A DNA stretch of 64,000 nucleotides from contig NZ_CDBY01000051.1 in the NCBI RefSeq assembly GCF_000820125.1, positions 35,095-99,094 on the forward strand. Direction: 5' to 3'. How positions within the stretch are numbered: the stretch's first letter is position 1; each line of letters begins with the position of its first letter. The position numbers and the translations under genes are program-made. This document shows positions 35,971-44,139 of this stretch, one piece after another. This DNA comes from Aeromonas simiae. GTDB lineage: Bacteria > Pseudomonadota > Gammaproteobacteria > Enterobacterales > Aeromonadaceae. The notes below the pieces were generated by a model that was not told the origin of the DNA, searched no databases, and worked only from the letters and a program-made list of their open reading frames with translations.

Positions 35971-37242
35971 ATGAGCCAGGAAAGCCACTCTCCGCTCACC
36001 GCGCTCGGGCAGGCCGCCCGTTCTGCCGCCCATGTGCTTGCCGTCACCACGACGGCCCAAAAGAACCGTGCGCTGGCCGCCATCGCCGACGCGCTGGAGG
36101 CCAATAGCAACGCCATCCTCGCCGCCAACGCCAAGGATATTGAGGTGGCCCGCGCCAGTGGCATGGGGGATGCCATGCTCGATCGCCTGCTGCTGAACGA
36201 GGCGCGTCTGGCCGGCATCATCGGCGATGTGCGCAAGGTAATTGTCCTCGACGATCCGGTGGGTAGCGAGCTTGAGAGCCGGGTATTGGAAAATGGCCTG
36301 CGCCTGTCGCGGCGCCGGGTACCGATCGGGGTGATCGGGGTCATCTATGAGGCGCGCCCCAACGTCACCATCGACATCGCCAGCCTCTGTCTCAAGACCG
36401 GCAACGCCAGCATACTGCGCGGTGGCCGCGAGACCTTCCACTCCAACTTGGTGCTGGTGCAGGTGATCCAGCAGGCGCTGGAGCTAAGCGGCCTGCCGGC
36501 GGCCTCGGTGCAGTACATCGACAACCCGGATCGCGCCCTGGTGACCGAGCTGCTGCGCCTCGATCGCTATGTCGACATGATCATCCCGCGCGGTGGCGCC
36601 GGCCTGCACAAGATGTGCAAGGAGCAGAGCACCATCCCCGTCATCATCGGTGGCTTTGGCATCAGCCATACCTTTGTCGATGCGAGCGCCGATCTGGCCC
36701 GCGCCCTCGACGTGATTGAGAATGCCAAGGTGCAGCGCCCCTCCGCCTGCAATGCCCTCGATACCCTGCTGGTGCATCAGGCCATCGCAGCCGAGTTCCT
36801 GCCGGCGCTGGTGGCACGGATGAATCAGCGCCACGTCGCGCTCGTGGCCGATGGCAATGCCAAGGCGCTGCTACAAGGCGCGAAGCAGCTGCGTGAGGCC
36901 GGCCCCGAGGATTTCGATACCGAGTGGCTCTCGCTCACCCTGGGGGTCAAGCTGGTCAAGGACGTGGATGAGGCGCTCGCCCATATGCGCGAGCACAACG
37001 CCGGCCACTCCGACGCCATCTTGACCAACGATCTCGCCCATGCAGAGCGTTTCATCAACGGCGCCGGCTCGGCGGCGGTCTATGTGAATGCCTCCACCCG
37101 CTTTACCGATGGCGGCCAGTTTGGCCTCGGTGCCGAGGTGGCGGTGTCGACCCAGATGCTGCACGCCCGCGGCCCCATGGGGCTGGTGGAGCTGACCAGC
37201 TACAAGTGGGTGGGACAGGCAGATTACTTAAGTCGCCCCTGA
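35971..37242 (+). CDS. proA: Gamma-glutamyl phosphate reductase ProA
   Basis: A 423-residue aldehyde-dehydrogenase-fold enzyme (E. coli 417 aa) that reduces glutamyl phosphate to glutamate semialdehyde. The catalytic Cys is in [17 protein letters not shown], and the nucleotide-binding region includes [14 protein letters not shown] and [18 protein letters not shown] lies 7 nt before the ATG. It forms the proBA operon with the gene upstream. Confidence 0.96.
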   Translation: MSQESHSPLTALGQAARSAAHVLAVTTTAQKNRALAAIADALEANSNAILAANAKDIEVARASGMGDAMLDRLLLNEARLAGIIGDVRKVIVLDDPVGSELESRVLENGLRLSRRRVPIGVIGVIYEARPNVTIDIASLCLKTGNASILRGGRETFHSNLVLVQVIQQALELSGLPAASVQYIDNPDRALVTELLRLDRYVDMIIPRGGAGLHKMCKEQSTIPVIIGGFGISHTFVDASADLARALDVIENAKVQRPSACNALDTLLVHQAIAAEFLPALVARMNQRHVALVADGNAKALLQGAKQLREAGPEDFDTEWLSLTLGVKLVKDVDEALAHMREHNAGHSDAILTNDLAHAERFINGAGSAAVYVNASTRFTDGGQFGLGAEVAVSTQMLHARGPMGLVELTSYKWVGQADYLSRP

Positions 37243-37352
37243 TTTAGTGACGTTGTCGACACAATGCCGGCATGATGCCGGCATTTTCCTTGTCAGGTTT
37301 TGCGGTCACGGGTATAAGGGGCAGATGTGCGTCAATGAGGGAGAGAGGCAGA

Positions 37353-37958
37353 ATGCGGCATGGATGGCGAGCGCTGTGGCTCTGTGTGTGGGGCTGGAGC
37401 GCCCTGACGTGGGCCCAGCCCAACGACACCTCTTTGTATTACGACTCCGGCTTGGTGCGGGTGCTGAGCGCCGAGGTGTTCAGCAGTGCGCTGGAGAACT
37501 ACCGCCGCACGCCAGGCAAGCGTAAGTCGGTGCTCACCATCATCGACTACAGCAAGCCATCGAACGAGCCGCGCCTGTTTGTGCTCGATCTGCGGCGAGC
37601 CAAGTTGCTGGCTGCGACCTGGGTCAGCCACGGGCGCAACTCGGGGGAGGAGCGCGCCTTCTCGTTCTCGGATCGGCCCGACTCGCTGCAAAGCTCCCTC
37701 GGCGTGTTTCGCACCGGCGAGACCTACCTCGGCAAACACGGCTACTCCCTGCGTCTTGACGGCCTCTCGCCGGGCAAGAACCTCAACGCCCGCCGGCGGG
37801 CCATCGTGCTGCACGGCGCGGAGTACGCCAGCCCGGCCCACATCAAGCGCTTTGGTAAGCTGGGTCGCAGCTGGGGCTGTCCGGCCGTTCCCCGTGAGCA
37901 GGCAGCCCGCATCATCAATCTGATCAAGGATGGCAGCGTGATCTATGCCCATGGCTAG
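37353..37958 (+). CDS. Exported YkuD_2-family protein (L,D-transpeptidase-like)
   Basis: A 201-residue protein with a signal peptide (MRHGWRALWLCVWGWSALTWA). The murein L,D-transpeptidase-like catalytic domain (PF13645 type) shows IVLHGAEYASPAHIKRFGKLGRSWGCPAVP; Cys176 and the His in VLHG would form the active site. The family is widespread but its substrate is not well established; peptidoglycan is the likely target. GAGAGG lies 4 nt before ATG 37353. It is probably a separate unit, closed by a bidirectional terminator. Confidence 0.8.
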   Translation: MRHGWRALWLCVWGWSALTWAQPNDTSLYYDSGLVRVLSAEVFSSALENYRRTPGKRKSVLTIIDYSKPSNEPRLFVLDLRRAKLLAATWVSHGRNSGEERAFSFSDRPDSLQSSLGVFRTGETYLGKHGYSLRLDGLSPGKNLNARRRAIVLHGAEYASPAHIKRFGKLGRSWGCPAVPREQAARIINLIKDGSVIYAHG

Positions 37959-37974
37959 TCGGCGGCTGCCCAAC

Positions 37975-38000
37975 AAAAAGCCGCCCTTCAGGCGGCTTTT
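37975..38000. terminator. Bidirectional intrinsic terminator
   Basis: AAAAGCCGCC-CTTCA-GGCGGCTTTT sits between the convergent YkuD_2 and universal-stress genes. Confidence 0.9.
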
Positions 38001-38013
38001 ATCATTTCCCCAT

Positions 38014-38454
38014 TTACGCCTCTGGTGGCTGGCGCACGATCAGCACCGGGCAGGGGGAGTGGCGCACCACGGCCTCGGCCACGCTGCCGACCAGCAGGTG
38101 GGCGATACCGGTACGGCCATGGCTGCCCATGACCACCAGATCGCATTTCTCCTTGGCGGCCAGGGCGGTGATCTCGTCCGGGGCTCGGCCAAAGCAGATC
38201 TCGAAGGTGGTCGGTACCGGCAGGCTGGCGGCCAGTTCGGTGAGGTGGGCCTTGGCTTGCTGCTCGAGCTGGAAGGTGATCTCGGCGGCGGTCATGTGCA
38301 GGATCTTGTAGCTATCGAACCCCTGCAACTGATCGACCACGTGCACCAGGCGCAGGCTGGCGTTGTGGGTCTGGGCCATGGACACGGCATAGTCGAGCAC
38401 CGGCTTGGACATGGGAGAAAAATCAACGGGACACAAGATGCTCTGAATGGACAT
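38014..38454 (-). CDS. Universal stress protein
   Basis: A 146-residue UspA-fold protein. The N-terminus MSIQSILCPVDFS gives the first strand, and the C-terminal GSHGRTGIAHLLVGSVAEAVVRHSPCPVLIV is the ATP-binding loop (G-x2-G-x9-G-S type). Such proteins bind ATP or AMP and help survival under stress. AGGAG lies 6 nt upstream of ATG 38454. The gene stands alone between terminators. Confidence 0.9.
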   Translation of the reverse strand: MSIQSILCPVDFSPMSKPVLDYAVSMAQTHNASLRLVHVVDQLQGFDSYKILHMTAAEITFQLEQQAKAHLTELAASLPVPTTFEICFGRAPDEITALAAKEKCDLVVMGSHGRTGIAHLLVGSVAEAVVRHSPCPVLIVRQPPEA

Positions 38455-38609
38455 GGGACACTCCTGTGGAGAACGCCGTGAGGCTGGGAAGAAAAAGTGT
38501 GAGCGCGTCGCGGTCAATGACGGGCTGCACTGCCGTCTCCTATCTTAAGACGCTAAGATGCAAACAGACACCCTTGTTATGCAGTAACTTGACAGGGAGC
38601 AGATTTTTT

Positions 38610-39362
38610 ATGGGTTTCGGGAGAATCCGCAGCATGCGCTGGGTGTGGTTGATAGTGGCGCTGTTGTTGAGCGTCGGGGCACGAGCTGCCGAGCCGCTCA
38701 GCATCTACTGCGAACGCTGGCAGGGGTTTTGCGAGCCGGATGGGCGCGGCTTCTATTTCGATCTGGTGCGGGCGGTTTACGAGCCGCGCGGCTATCAGGT
38801 GGTGGCCCGTCTCACCCCCTACAAGCGAGCCGTCAAGCTGGTGGTTGAAGGGGAGGCGGACATGACCATAGGGGTCTATCCGAACGAGGTGAACGGCGTG
38901 GTATGGCCCACCTTGTCCGCCTTCGCCGACGATGTCAGCGTGCTGATGACCAAGGAGCGGCTCGCGGCCTGGCAAGGTGAGCAGAGCCTGCGTGGCAAGC
39001 GGGTGGTGTGGCAGCGTGGCTGGGCCTATGACAAGTACATCCCGGTCACCATGTTCTGGCATGAGGTTGACAGCCACCAGATGGCGCTGCAACTGCTGGA
39101 GAAGGGGCGCTACGACTACTACCTCGGCGCCGGTGTGCTGTTTCGTGAGCAGAGCCTGCCGGCCGGCATGGAGTGGCGGCTGCTGCGCTGGTTACCAACC
39201 TATCCGGTGTTTGTCGCCTCGACTCGGGGCGAGCAGCTGGCACGGCTGTGGGATGAGGGGCTCCGGCGGCTCTATCGCGATGGAACCCTCCAGGCGCTCT
39301 ACCGGCGCCATGCCCTGAGCGACTACTTCGACTACTACCGTCAGGCCAGCCGTCAGCCCTGA
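38610..39362 (+). CDS. Periplasmic solute-binding family 3 protein, second orphan
   Basis: A 250-residue exported protein with signal peptide and an SBP_bac_3-like pattern: FYFDLVRAVYEPRGYQVVARLTPYKRAVKLVVEGEADMTIGVYPNEV. It resembles the protein at 14630 in family but not closely in sequence. No transporter genes are adjacent. Starts at 38610 and 38634 both have GGGAG 10 nt upstream; the longer is given. Its 3' end overlaps the convergent methyltransferase gene by ten bases. The ligand is unknown. Confidence 0.72.
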   Translation: MGFGRIRSMRWVWLIVALLLSVGARAAEPLSIYCERWQGFCEPDGRGFYFDLVRAVYEPRGYQVVARLTPYKRAVKLVVEGEADMTIGVYPNEVNGVVWPTLSAFADDVSVLMTKERLAAWQGEQSLRGKRVVWQRGWAYDKYIPVTMFWHEVDSHQMALQLLEKGRYDYYLGAGVLFREQSLPAGMEWRLLRWLPTYPVFVASTRGEQLARLWDEGLRRLYRDGTLQALYRRHALSDYFDYYRQASRQP

Positions 39363-39808
39363 GACGGCGTCTGGCGCCATGCCTTGGCTTGACGGTCATA
39401 GAGCAGCACATTGACCGAGGCGGCCAGGTTCATGCAACCACGGGTTGGCACATAGACCACGTCGCGGCAGCGGCGCAGGATCTCGGGCCCCAGGGTGCCA
39501 TCCTCCGGGCCGAACAGGTAGAAGGCATTGTGCGGATGCTGGTAGTCGGGCAGGGGAATGGCCCCCTCGATGAGATCCACCGCCACCGGTACCGCGCCCG
39601 GCGGCATGGCGGCAAACAGATCATCCACGCCCACCAGCGGGATCTGCTGGGCGATGCGCTTGGTGTCGGTGACGAAGCGGCGCGCCAGATCGAACCTGAC
39701 CCCGGTATAGAAGATGGCATCAGCGCCATAACAGCCGGCGGCGCGCAGCACAGCGCCGACATTCTCCGGTGACTTCGGATTGACCAACCCCAGGGTAACC
39801 TGCTTCAT
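39353..39808 (-). CDS. RNA 2'-O-methyltransferase, SpoU/TrmH family
   Basis: A 151-residue SPOUT methyltransferase. Motif 1 is NPKSPENVGAVLRAAGCYGAD, motif 2 is NAFYLFGPEDGTL, and motif 3 is MNLAASVNVLLYDR; these form the knotted SAM site. It consists of the catalytic domain alone, about the size of TrmL, but differs from E. coli TrmL enough that the target RNA is uncertain. ATG 39808 has GGAGGAG upstream. It converges on and overlaps the previous gene by ten bases. Confidence 0.85.
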   Translation of the reverse strand: MKQVTLGLVNPKSPENVGAVLRAAGCYGADAIFYTGVRFDLARRFVTDTKRIAQQIPLVGVDDLFAAMPPGAVPVAVDLIEGAIPLPDYQHPHNAFYLFGPEDGTLGPEILRRCRDVVYVPTRGCMNLAASVNVLLYDRQAKAWRQTPSQG

Positions 39809-39969
39809 CACTTCTCCTCCCTTATTCAGGGGCGCGATTATAGGCCCATGGCGTTGCCTGCGCATCTCTTGCCGTTTTTGTGCTCGGCCCGACACTTTCG
39901 GGGTCGGCGGGTTGCTGGCTGCCTTGAAGAGGAAATAATGGACAAAAGTTGACCTCTGGGTGTTTGTCT

Positions 39970-41061
39970 ATGACGGAACGAGAGCAAGAGGTACTGAGGC
40001 TGCTGCGCGAAGATCCGATGATCCCGCAGCAGGAGCTGGCGGATCGGCTCGGCATCAGCCGATCGGCGTTGGCCACGCACATCTCCAGCCTGATGCGGCA
40101 GGGATATGTGATGGGGCGCGGCTATGTGCTGCGCGAGGGGCCCTACGCCGTGGTGATCGGCGGCGCCAACATGGATATCTGCGGCCGCGTCCACGGTGAG
40201 CTGCGCGGCGGTGACTCCAATCCCGGTTGGGTGCATACGGCGGCCGGCGGGGTGGCGCGCAACATCGCCGAAAACCTGGCTCGCCTTGGCTCCGATACCC
40301 GTCTTATCACCGCCGTGGGTAACGATCCCCATGGCCAGCGCCTCATCGAGGCCAGCCAGCAGGCCGGCATCAACATGCGCCACGTGCTGGTGCTCGATGG
40401 TCAACCCACCTCATGCTACCTGAGCCTGCATGACGGCAGCGGTGAAATGCTGTGCGCCATCAATGACATGAGCATATTGGAGTCGCTGACCCCGCAGCGC
40501 CTCGCCCCGCTCGATGGCCTGCTCGGCGCCGCCCACGCCCTGGTGCTCGACACCAACCTCTCGAGCCAGAGCCTCGGCTGGCTATTTGACCGCTACGGTC
40601 ATCTGCCTCTCTTCGTCGACACCGTCTCGGTGGCCAAGGTAGAGAAGATCCGCCCCTGGTTGCCGGCCATCCATACCCTCAAGCCCAATCGCCTGGAGGC
40701 CGAGCGCCTGTGCGGCATCACGATTGCCGGCCCGGAGAGCTGGCCCATGGTGGCGGCCTGGTTTCACCGCGCCGGGGTGAAGCGGCTGTTCCTCAGCTTA
40801 GGAGTGCAGGGGATCTACTACAGCGATGGCGAGCAGCAGGCCCACCTGCCGGTGCTGCCGAGCCCTGTAGTCAATGTGACCGGGGCCGGCGACGCCTTCA
40901 TGGGGGCGCTGGTGCACGCCTGGTTGCAGGGGATGGCGATGGATCAGAGCGCCCGCTTTGCCCTGGCCTGCGCCGCCTTGGCCGCAGGGAGTGAAGATAC
41001 CGTGTTTGCCGGCCTTTCACGGGCCGCCGCACAGAGAGTCCTGGAGGAGTATCCATGCTGA
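39970..41061 (+). CDS. psuK: Pseudouridine kinase PsuK with N-terminal winged helix-turn-helix
   Basis: A 363-residue protein. Residues 1-57 (MTEREQEVLRLLREDPMIPQ... RLGISRSALATHISSLMRQG) form a winged HTH. From about residue 64 a PfkB-family kinase follows (VVIGGANMDICGRV, GGVARNIAENLARLGSDT, VTGAGDAFMGALV). The kinase part aligns with E. coli YeiC/PsuK, which phosphorylates pseudouridine but has no HTH, so this form may also bind DNA. psuG follows with a 7-base overlap. The start is uncertain: ATG 39970 has no clear binding site, while a strong one (GAGGA) sits before a four-codon frame at 39938. Confidence 0.88.
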   Translation: MTEREQEVLRLLREDPMIPQQELADRLGISRSALATHISSLMRQGYVMGRGYVLREGPYAVVIGGANMDICGRVHGELRGGDSNPGWVHTAAGGVARNIAENLARLGSDTRLITAVGNDPHGQRLIEASQQAGINMRHVLVLDGQPTSCYLSLHDGSGEMLCAINDMSILESLTPQRLAPLDGLLGAAHALVLDTNLSSQSLGWLFDRYGHLPLFVDTVSVAKVEKIRPWLPAIHTLKPNRLEAERLCGITIAGPESWPMVAAWFHRAGVKRLFLSLGVQGIYYSDGEQQAHLPVLPSPVVNVTGAGDAFMGALVHAWLQGMAMDQSARFALACAALAAGSEDTVFAGLSRAAAQRVLEEYPC

Positions 41062-41972
41062 ACATGCATCTCGATCTGCTGCCTGAGGTGGCCGATGCCT
41101 TGGCCATCGGCCGCCCTGTGGTGGCGCTTGAATCCACCATCATCTCCCATGGCATGCCCTACCCACAGAACGTGGAGACGGCGCGCCGGGTCGAGCAGGT
41201 GGTGCGTGACAACGGCGCCGTGCCCGCCACCATCGCCATCATGGGCGGCCGGCTCAAGGTGGGGCTCGAGACGGCTGAGCTCGAGGCGCTTGGGCAGGGG
41301 GGCGCTGCGGTGATCAAGTGCAGCCGGCGCGACATTCCCTTTGTGCTGGCCGGTGGGGGAATGGGGGCCACGACGGTGGCATCGACCATGATCGTGGCGG
41401 CGATGGCCGGGATCCGGGTGTTTGCCACCGGCGGCATCGGCGGCGTGCATCGCGGGGCGCAGGAGAGCTTCGATATTTCGGCCGACTTGCAGGAGCTGGC
41501 CCGTACCGAGGTGGCGGTGGTGTGCGCCGGTGCCAAGTCGATCCTCGATATCGGCCTGACCCTGGAGTACCTCGAAACCCAAGGGGTACCGGTGATCGGC
41601 TATGGCTGCGAGGAGCTGCCGGCCTTCTACACCCGCGAGAGCGGCTTCAAGGTGGATTACCGCCTCGACTCGGCGGAGGATATCGCCAAGGCATTGCGCC
41701 TGAAGTGGGAGTTGGGGCTGAGCGGCGGCGTGGTGGTGGCCAACCCGATTCCTGAGCCCTACGCCATGCCCAAGGCCGACATTGACGATGTGATCCACCA
41801 GGCACTGCAAGAGGCCGAGGAGCGAGGGATCAAGGGCAAGGCCGCCACCCCCTTCCTGCTGGCCCGGGTCTGCGAGCTGACCGGGGGCGAGAGCCTGGCG
41901 TCCAACATCCGGCTGGTACTGAACAACGCCGAGCTGGGGGCGCGCATCGCCGTTGCCATGGCGGCAGCATGA
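41055..41972 (+). CDS. psuG: Pseudouridine-5'-phosphate glycosidase PsuG
   Basis: A 305-residue enzyme that splits pseudouridine 5'-phosphate into uracil and ribose 5-phosphate. Family blocks include VVALESTIISHGMPYPQN, GATTVASTMIVAAMAGIRVFATGGIGGVHRGAQ, CAGAKSILDIGLTLEYLETQGVPVIGY and KGKAATPFLLARVCELTGG. It overlaps psuK by 7 bases, with GGAG 5 nt before the ATG, so the two are co-expressed as a pseudouridine catabolic operon. A strong terminator follows. Confidence 0.95.
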   Translation: MLNMHLDLLPEVADALAIGRPVVALESTIISHGMPYPQNVETARRVEQVVRDNGAVPATIAIMGGRLKVGLETAELEALGQGGAAVIKCSRRDIPFVLAGGGMGATTVASTMIVAAMAGIRVFATGGIGGVHRGAQESFDISADLQELARTEVAVVCAGAKSILDIGLTLEYLETQGVPVIGYGCEELPAFYTRESGFKVDYRLDSAEDIAKALRLKWELGLSGGVVVANPIPEPYAMPKADIDDVIHQALQEAEERGIKGKAATPFLLARVCELTGGESLASNIRLVLNNAELGARIAVAMAAA

Positions 41973-42003
41973 AAAGAGGGCCGTTCGGCCCTCTTTGGTT
42001 TTT
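41972..42003 (+). terminator. Intrinsic terminator after psuG
   Basis: AAAGAGGGCC-GTTC-GGCCCTCTTT is followed by GG and TTTTT. Confidence 0.9.
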
Positions 42004-42033
42004 GCGGCGCGGCGCCGTTTATCCTGGTGATGC

Positions 42034-42762
42034 TTATTCCAGGATCTGGCGGGCGTGGATCGGTTGCACCGGACGATTGTTAGGGTGGTGCAACAGCGCC
42101 TTGAAGGCGGCAATCTGCTCGGCGCTGGCGGTCATGGGCTGTTTGAGCACCAACCAGCGCACTCCTTCGCTGCACGGGGGGGTGGTGAGGGAGCCGTTGA
42201 AGCGATAGACATCCAGCCGGGGTTGCAGCAGTTGGCCGGCATCCAGGGCAGATTTGAGCGCAATGCGCTGCCCGGTGGCCAGTGGCAGGTGGTGCCAGGC
42301 GTCGGTGAGCAGTGGGTTGGCTTCTCCTTCCTCGAACATGACGGCCAGCACGGCCAGTTCCCCCTTGTCATTGGCATGTACCAGGTGCGCTTCCAGCGGA
42401 TAGGATTGGCCGCGGATCTGGTTTTCGCTCGGGGCGTGGAAGTGGAACTGCTTCAGGGTGAACGGCTGCTTGTCGATGAGCAGGGTACTGCCCGCGGCGT
42501 AGTCGACCTGAAGGGTGTGACCATTGTTGATCATGCTCGCGCCGCCAGGCTGGTAGTTTGCCTGTGGCAGGGTCAGGGTCGCCTCGACCGTGCCCTCGAT
42601 GTTGACCGGCGACTGGTTCTGCCCGGCGCACGCCACAAAATCGGGGGAGAGCTTGGCCCAGTGATCGGGGCCCTCGGCGCCCTCATAACCCCAGTGCGGG
42701 GCGGCCATGGCGGGAGTGGAGAGCAGCAGGGCGCAGGTCAGCCCGAGAGTGTTTATCTTCAT
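42034..42762 (-). CDS. Periplasmic alpha-carbonic anhydrase
   Basis: A 242-residue exported zinc enzyme with a signal peptide (MKINTLGLTCALLLSTPAMA). The zinc ligands are His107 and His109 (FHFHAPSEN) and His126 (EAHLVH). Other conserved parts are QNQSPVNI and GSLTTPPCSEGVRW. It hydrates CO2 in the periplasm. ATG 42762 starts at the signal peptide and has GGA 7 nt upstream; ATG 42768 would add two residues. It stands alone downstream of mogA and reads toward the psuG terminator. Confidence 0.93.
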   Translation of the reverse strand: MKINTLGLTCALLLSTPAMAAPHWGYEGAEGPDHWAKLSPDFVACAGQNQSPVNIEGTVEATLTLPQANYQPGGASMINNGHTLQVDYAAGSTLLIDKQPFTLKQFHFHAPSENQIRGQSYPLEAHLVHANDKGELAVLAVMFEEGEANPLLTDAWHHLPLATGQRIALKSALDAGQLLQPRLDVYRFNGSLTTPPCSEGVRWLVLKQPMTASAEQIAAFKALLHHPNNRPVQPIHARQILE

Positions 42763-42945
42763 ATCCATATCCAGAGTGAACGGAACAAGGCCTCTTGGCA
42801 CAGCGAAGAGGCGACCGGGGTAAGTTGTTTTGCTGTTGTTTTCCCGGAGGAGCGGCGTCTGGCTCCATCACGGCGTAGGGCGCATCATCATGGCCGATGA
42901 CCTGGGGGGGAGATTTGGGGCGGATCAATCTTTTGGCGGATAACC

Positions 42946-42971
42946 GGCGGGGGGCCTTGTGACCCCCCGCC
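42946..42971 (-). terminator. GC-rich hairpin after mogA
   Basis: GGCGGGGGG and CCCCCCGCC form a 9-bp stem with an 8-base loop, 7 bases after the mogA stop. There is no U-run. Confidence 0.5.
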
Positions 42972-42977
42972 GCTGAC

Positions 42978-43514
42978 TCATTTCTTGGGGCGAAACGGCT
43001 TGATGACCGTTTCATCACACTCCAGATAGGGGCCTTCCATCAGGTCGATGCAGTAGGGGATGGCCGGAAAGACGGCATCGAGACATTCGCGGATCGACTT
43101 GGGCTTGCCCGGCAGGTTGACGATCAGGCTGTCATCGCGCAGGCCGGCGGTCTGGCGCGACAGGATGGCGGTCGGCACGAACTTGAGCGACTCGGCGCGC
43201 ATCAGTTCGCCAAAGCCCGGCATCATGCGATCGCATACCGCTTCGGTTGCCTCTGGGGTGACGTCACGCTTGGCCGGGCCTGTGCCTCCCGTGGTGACGA
43301 TGAGGCAGCACTGCTCTTCATCGGCCAGGGCGATCAGGGTCTGCTCGATGAGGGGTTGCTCATCGGGTACCAGGCGATAGACCGGCTCCCACTCCGAGGT
43401 GAGATAGCACTTGAGGGTATCGATGATGGCCTGACCCGAGAGATCTTCATAGACGCCGGCACTGGCGCGATCGCTGACGGTCAGAATACCGATACGGGCG
43501 GGTTTCTGGTTCAC
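42978..43514 (-). CDS. mogA: Molybdopterin adenylyltransferase MogA
   Basis: A 178-residue MoaB/MogA-fold enzyme that adenylates molybdopterin before molybdenum insertion. Conserved blocks are IGILTVSDRASAGVYEDLSG, LIVTTGGTGPAKRDVTPEAT and VNLPGKPKSIRECLDAVFPAIPYCIDLMEGPYLE, which favour MogA over MoaB. The start is GTG 43514, with AGGAGG 5 nt upstream. It appears monocistronic. Confidence 0.92.
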   Translation of the reverse strand: MNQKPARIGILTVSDRASAGVYEDLSGQAIIDTLKCYLTSEWEPVYRLVPDEQPLIEQTLIALADEEQCCLIVTTGGTGPAKRDVTPEATEAVCDRMMPGFGELMRAESLKFVPTAILSRQTAGLRDDSLIVNLPGKPKSIRECLDAVFPAIPYCIDLMEGPYLECDETVIKPFRPKK

Positions 43515-43776
43515 GGTTGCCTCCTGTTGCTGTCGCGGCACACCTTACCATGCCCTGTCAGACTGCGGCAGATGAGAATATCCAAAGGATTATTAGGAGA
43601 ATAAATTCTAGCCGTGCTTGGCCTCATGGCACGTTTCCAACGTTCTGAAAAGCCGCTCTTTTTTTCTCATGCTATGGGGCCGGTAGAAATGAGCGGGCAG
43701 GAAGGCATGGAAGGGGGGAAGGTTGCGTGCTGTATTGCAAGGGTGGATGAAAAGTGCGCAATTGCCGAGGGATACC

Positions 43777-44121
43777 ATGTCACTGCCCGATTTCGACACG
43801 CTCAAGGCGCTGGCACAACAGGATGAGGGGGCGCTCGATGCCTTGCTGGAGGCCCAGATCTCAGCCCTGCTGGAGGCGGCCACTCCCCAATGCCGCGAGC
43901 GGCTGCGGGGGTTACAGTTTCGGATCGACTGCGAGAAGCGACTCTCTCACAACCCCATCGAGCGCTGCGTGCGTCTCTCGCGTATGTTGCGTGCCCACTG
44001 CACTGAATTGGGCCACAGCCTGAACCGGCTACAAGAAGAGCTGACGGCTCAGCCCGCCAGTGGCGAGGGGCAGGTGATCTCGTTGCAAGAGTGGCGCAGC
44101 AGAAAAAAACGGCCGACATGA
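43777..44121 (+). CDS. DUF3135-like conserved protein
   Basis: A 114-residue cytoplasmic protein, mostly helical, beginning MSLPDFDTLKALAQQDEGALDALLEAQISALLEAA. The pattern fits the DUF3135 family of gammaproteobacteria, whose function is unknown. GAGGGA lies 5 nt before ATG 43777. Its TGA stop (44119-44121) sits exactly in the loop of the terminator of the convergent permease gene. Related proteins seem to occur as single genes without a fixed partner. Confidence 0.72.
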   Translation: MSLPDFDTLKALAQQDEGALDALLEAQISALLEAATPQCRERLRGLQFRIDCEKRLSHNPIERCVRLSRMLRAHCTELGHSLNRLQEELTAQPASGEGQVISLQEWRSRKKRPT

Positions 44122-44130
44122 TGTCGGCCG
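44103..44130 (-). terminator. Intrinsic terminator of the purine permease gene
   Basis: CGGCCGACA and TGTCGGCCG form a 9-bp stem around TGA, with a T7 run on the minus strand (44103-44109). The loop is the stop codon of the opposing gene. Confidence 0.85.
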
Positions 44131-44139
44131 CTCTGTTTC

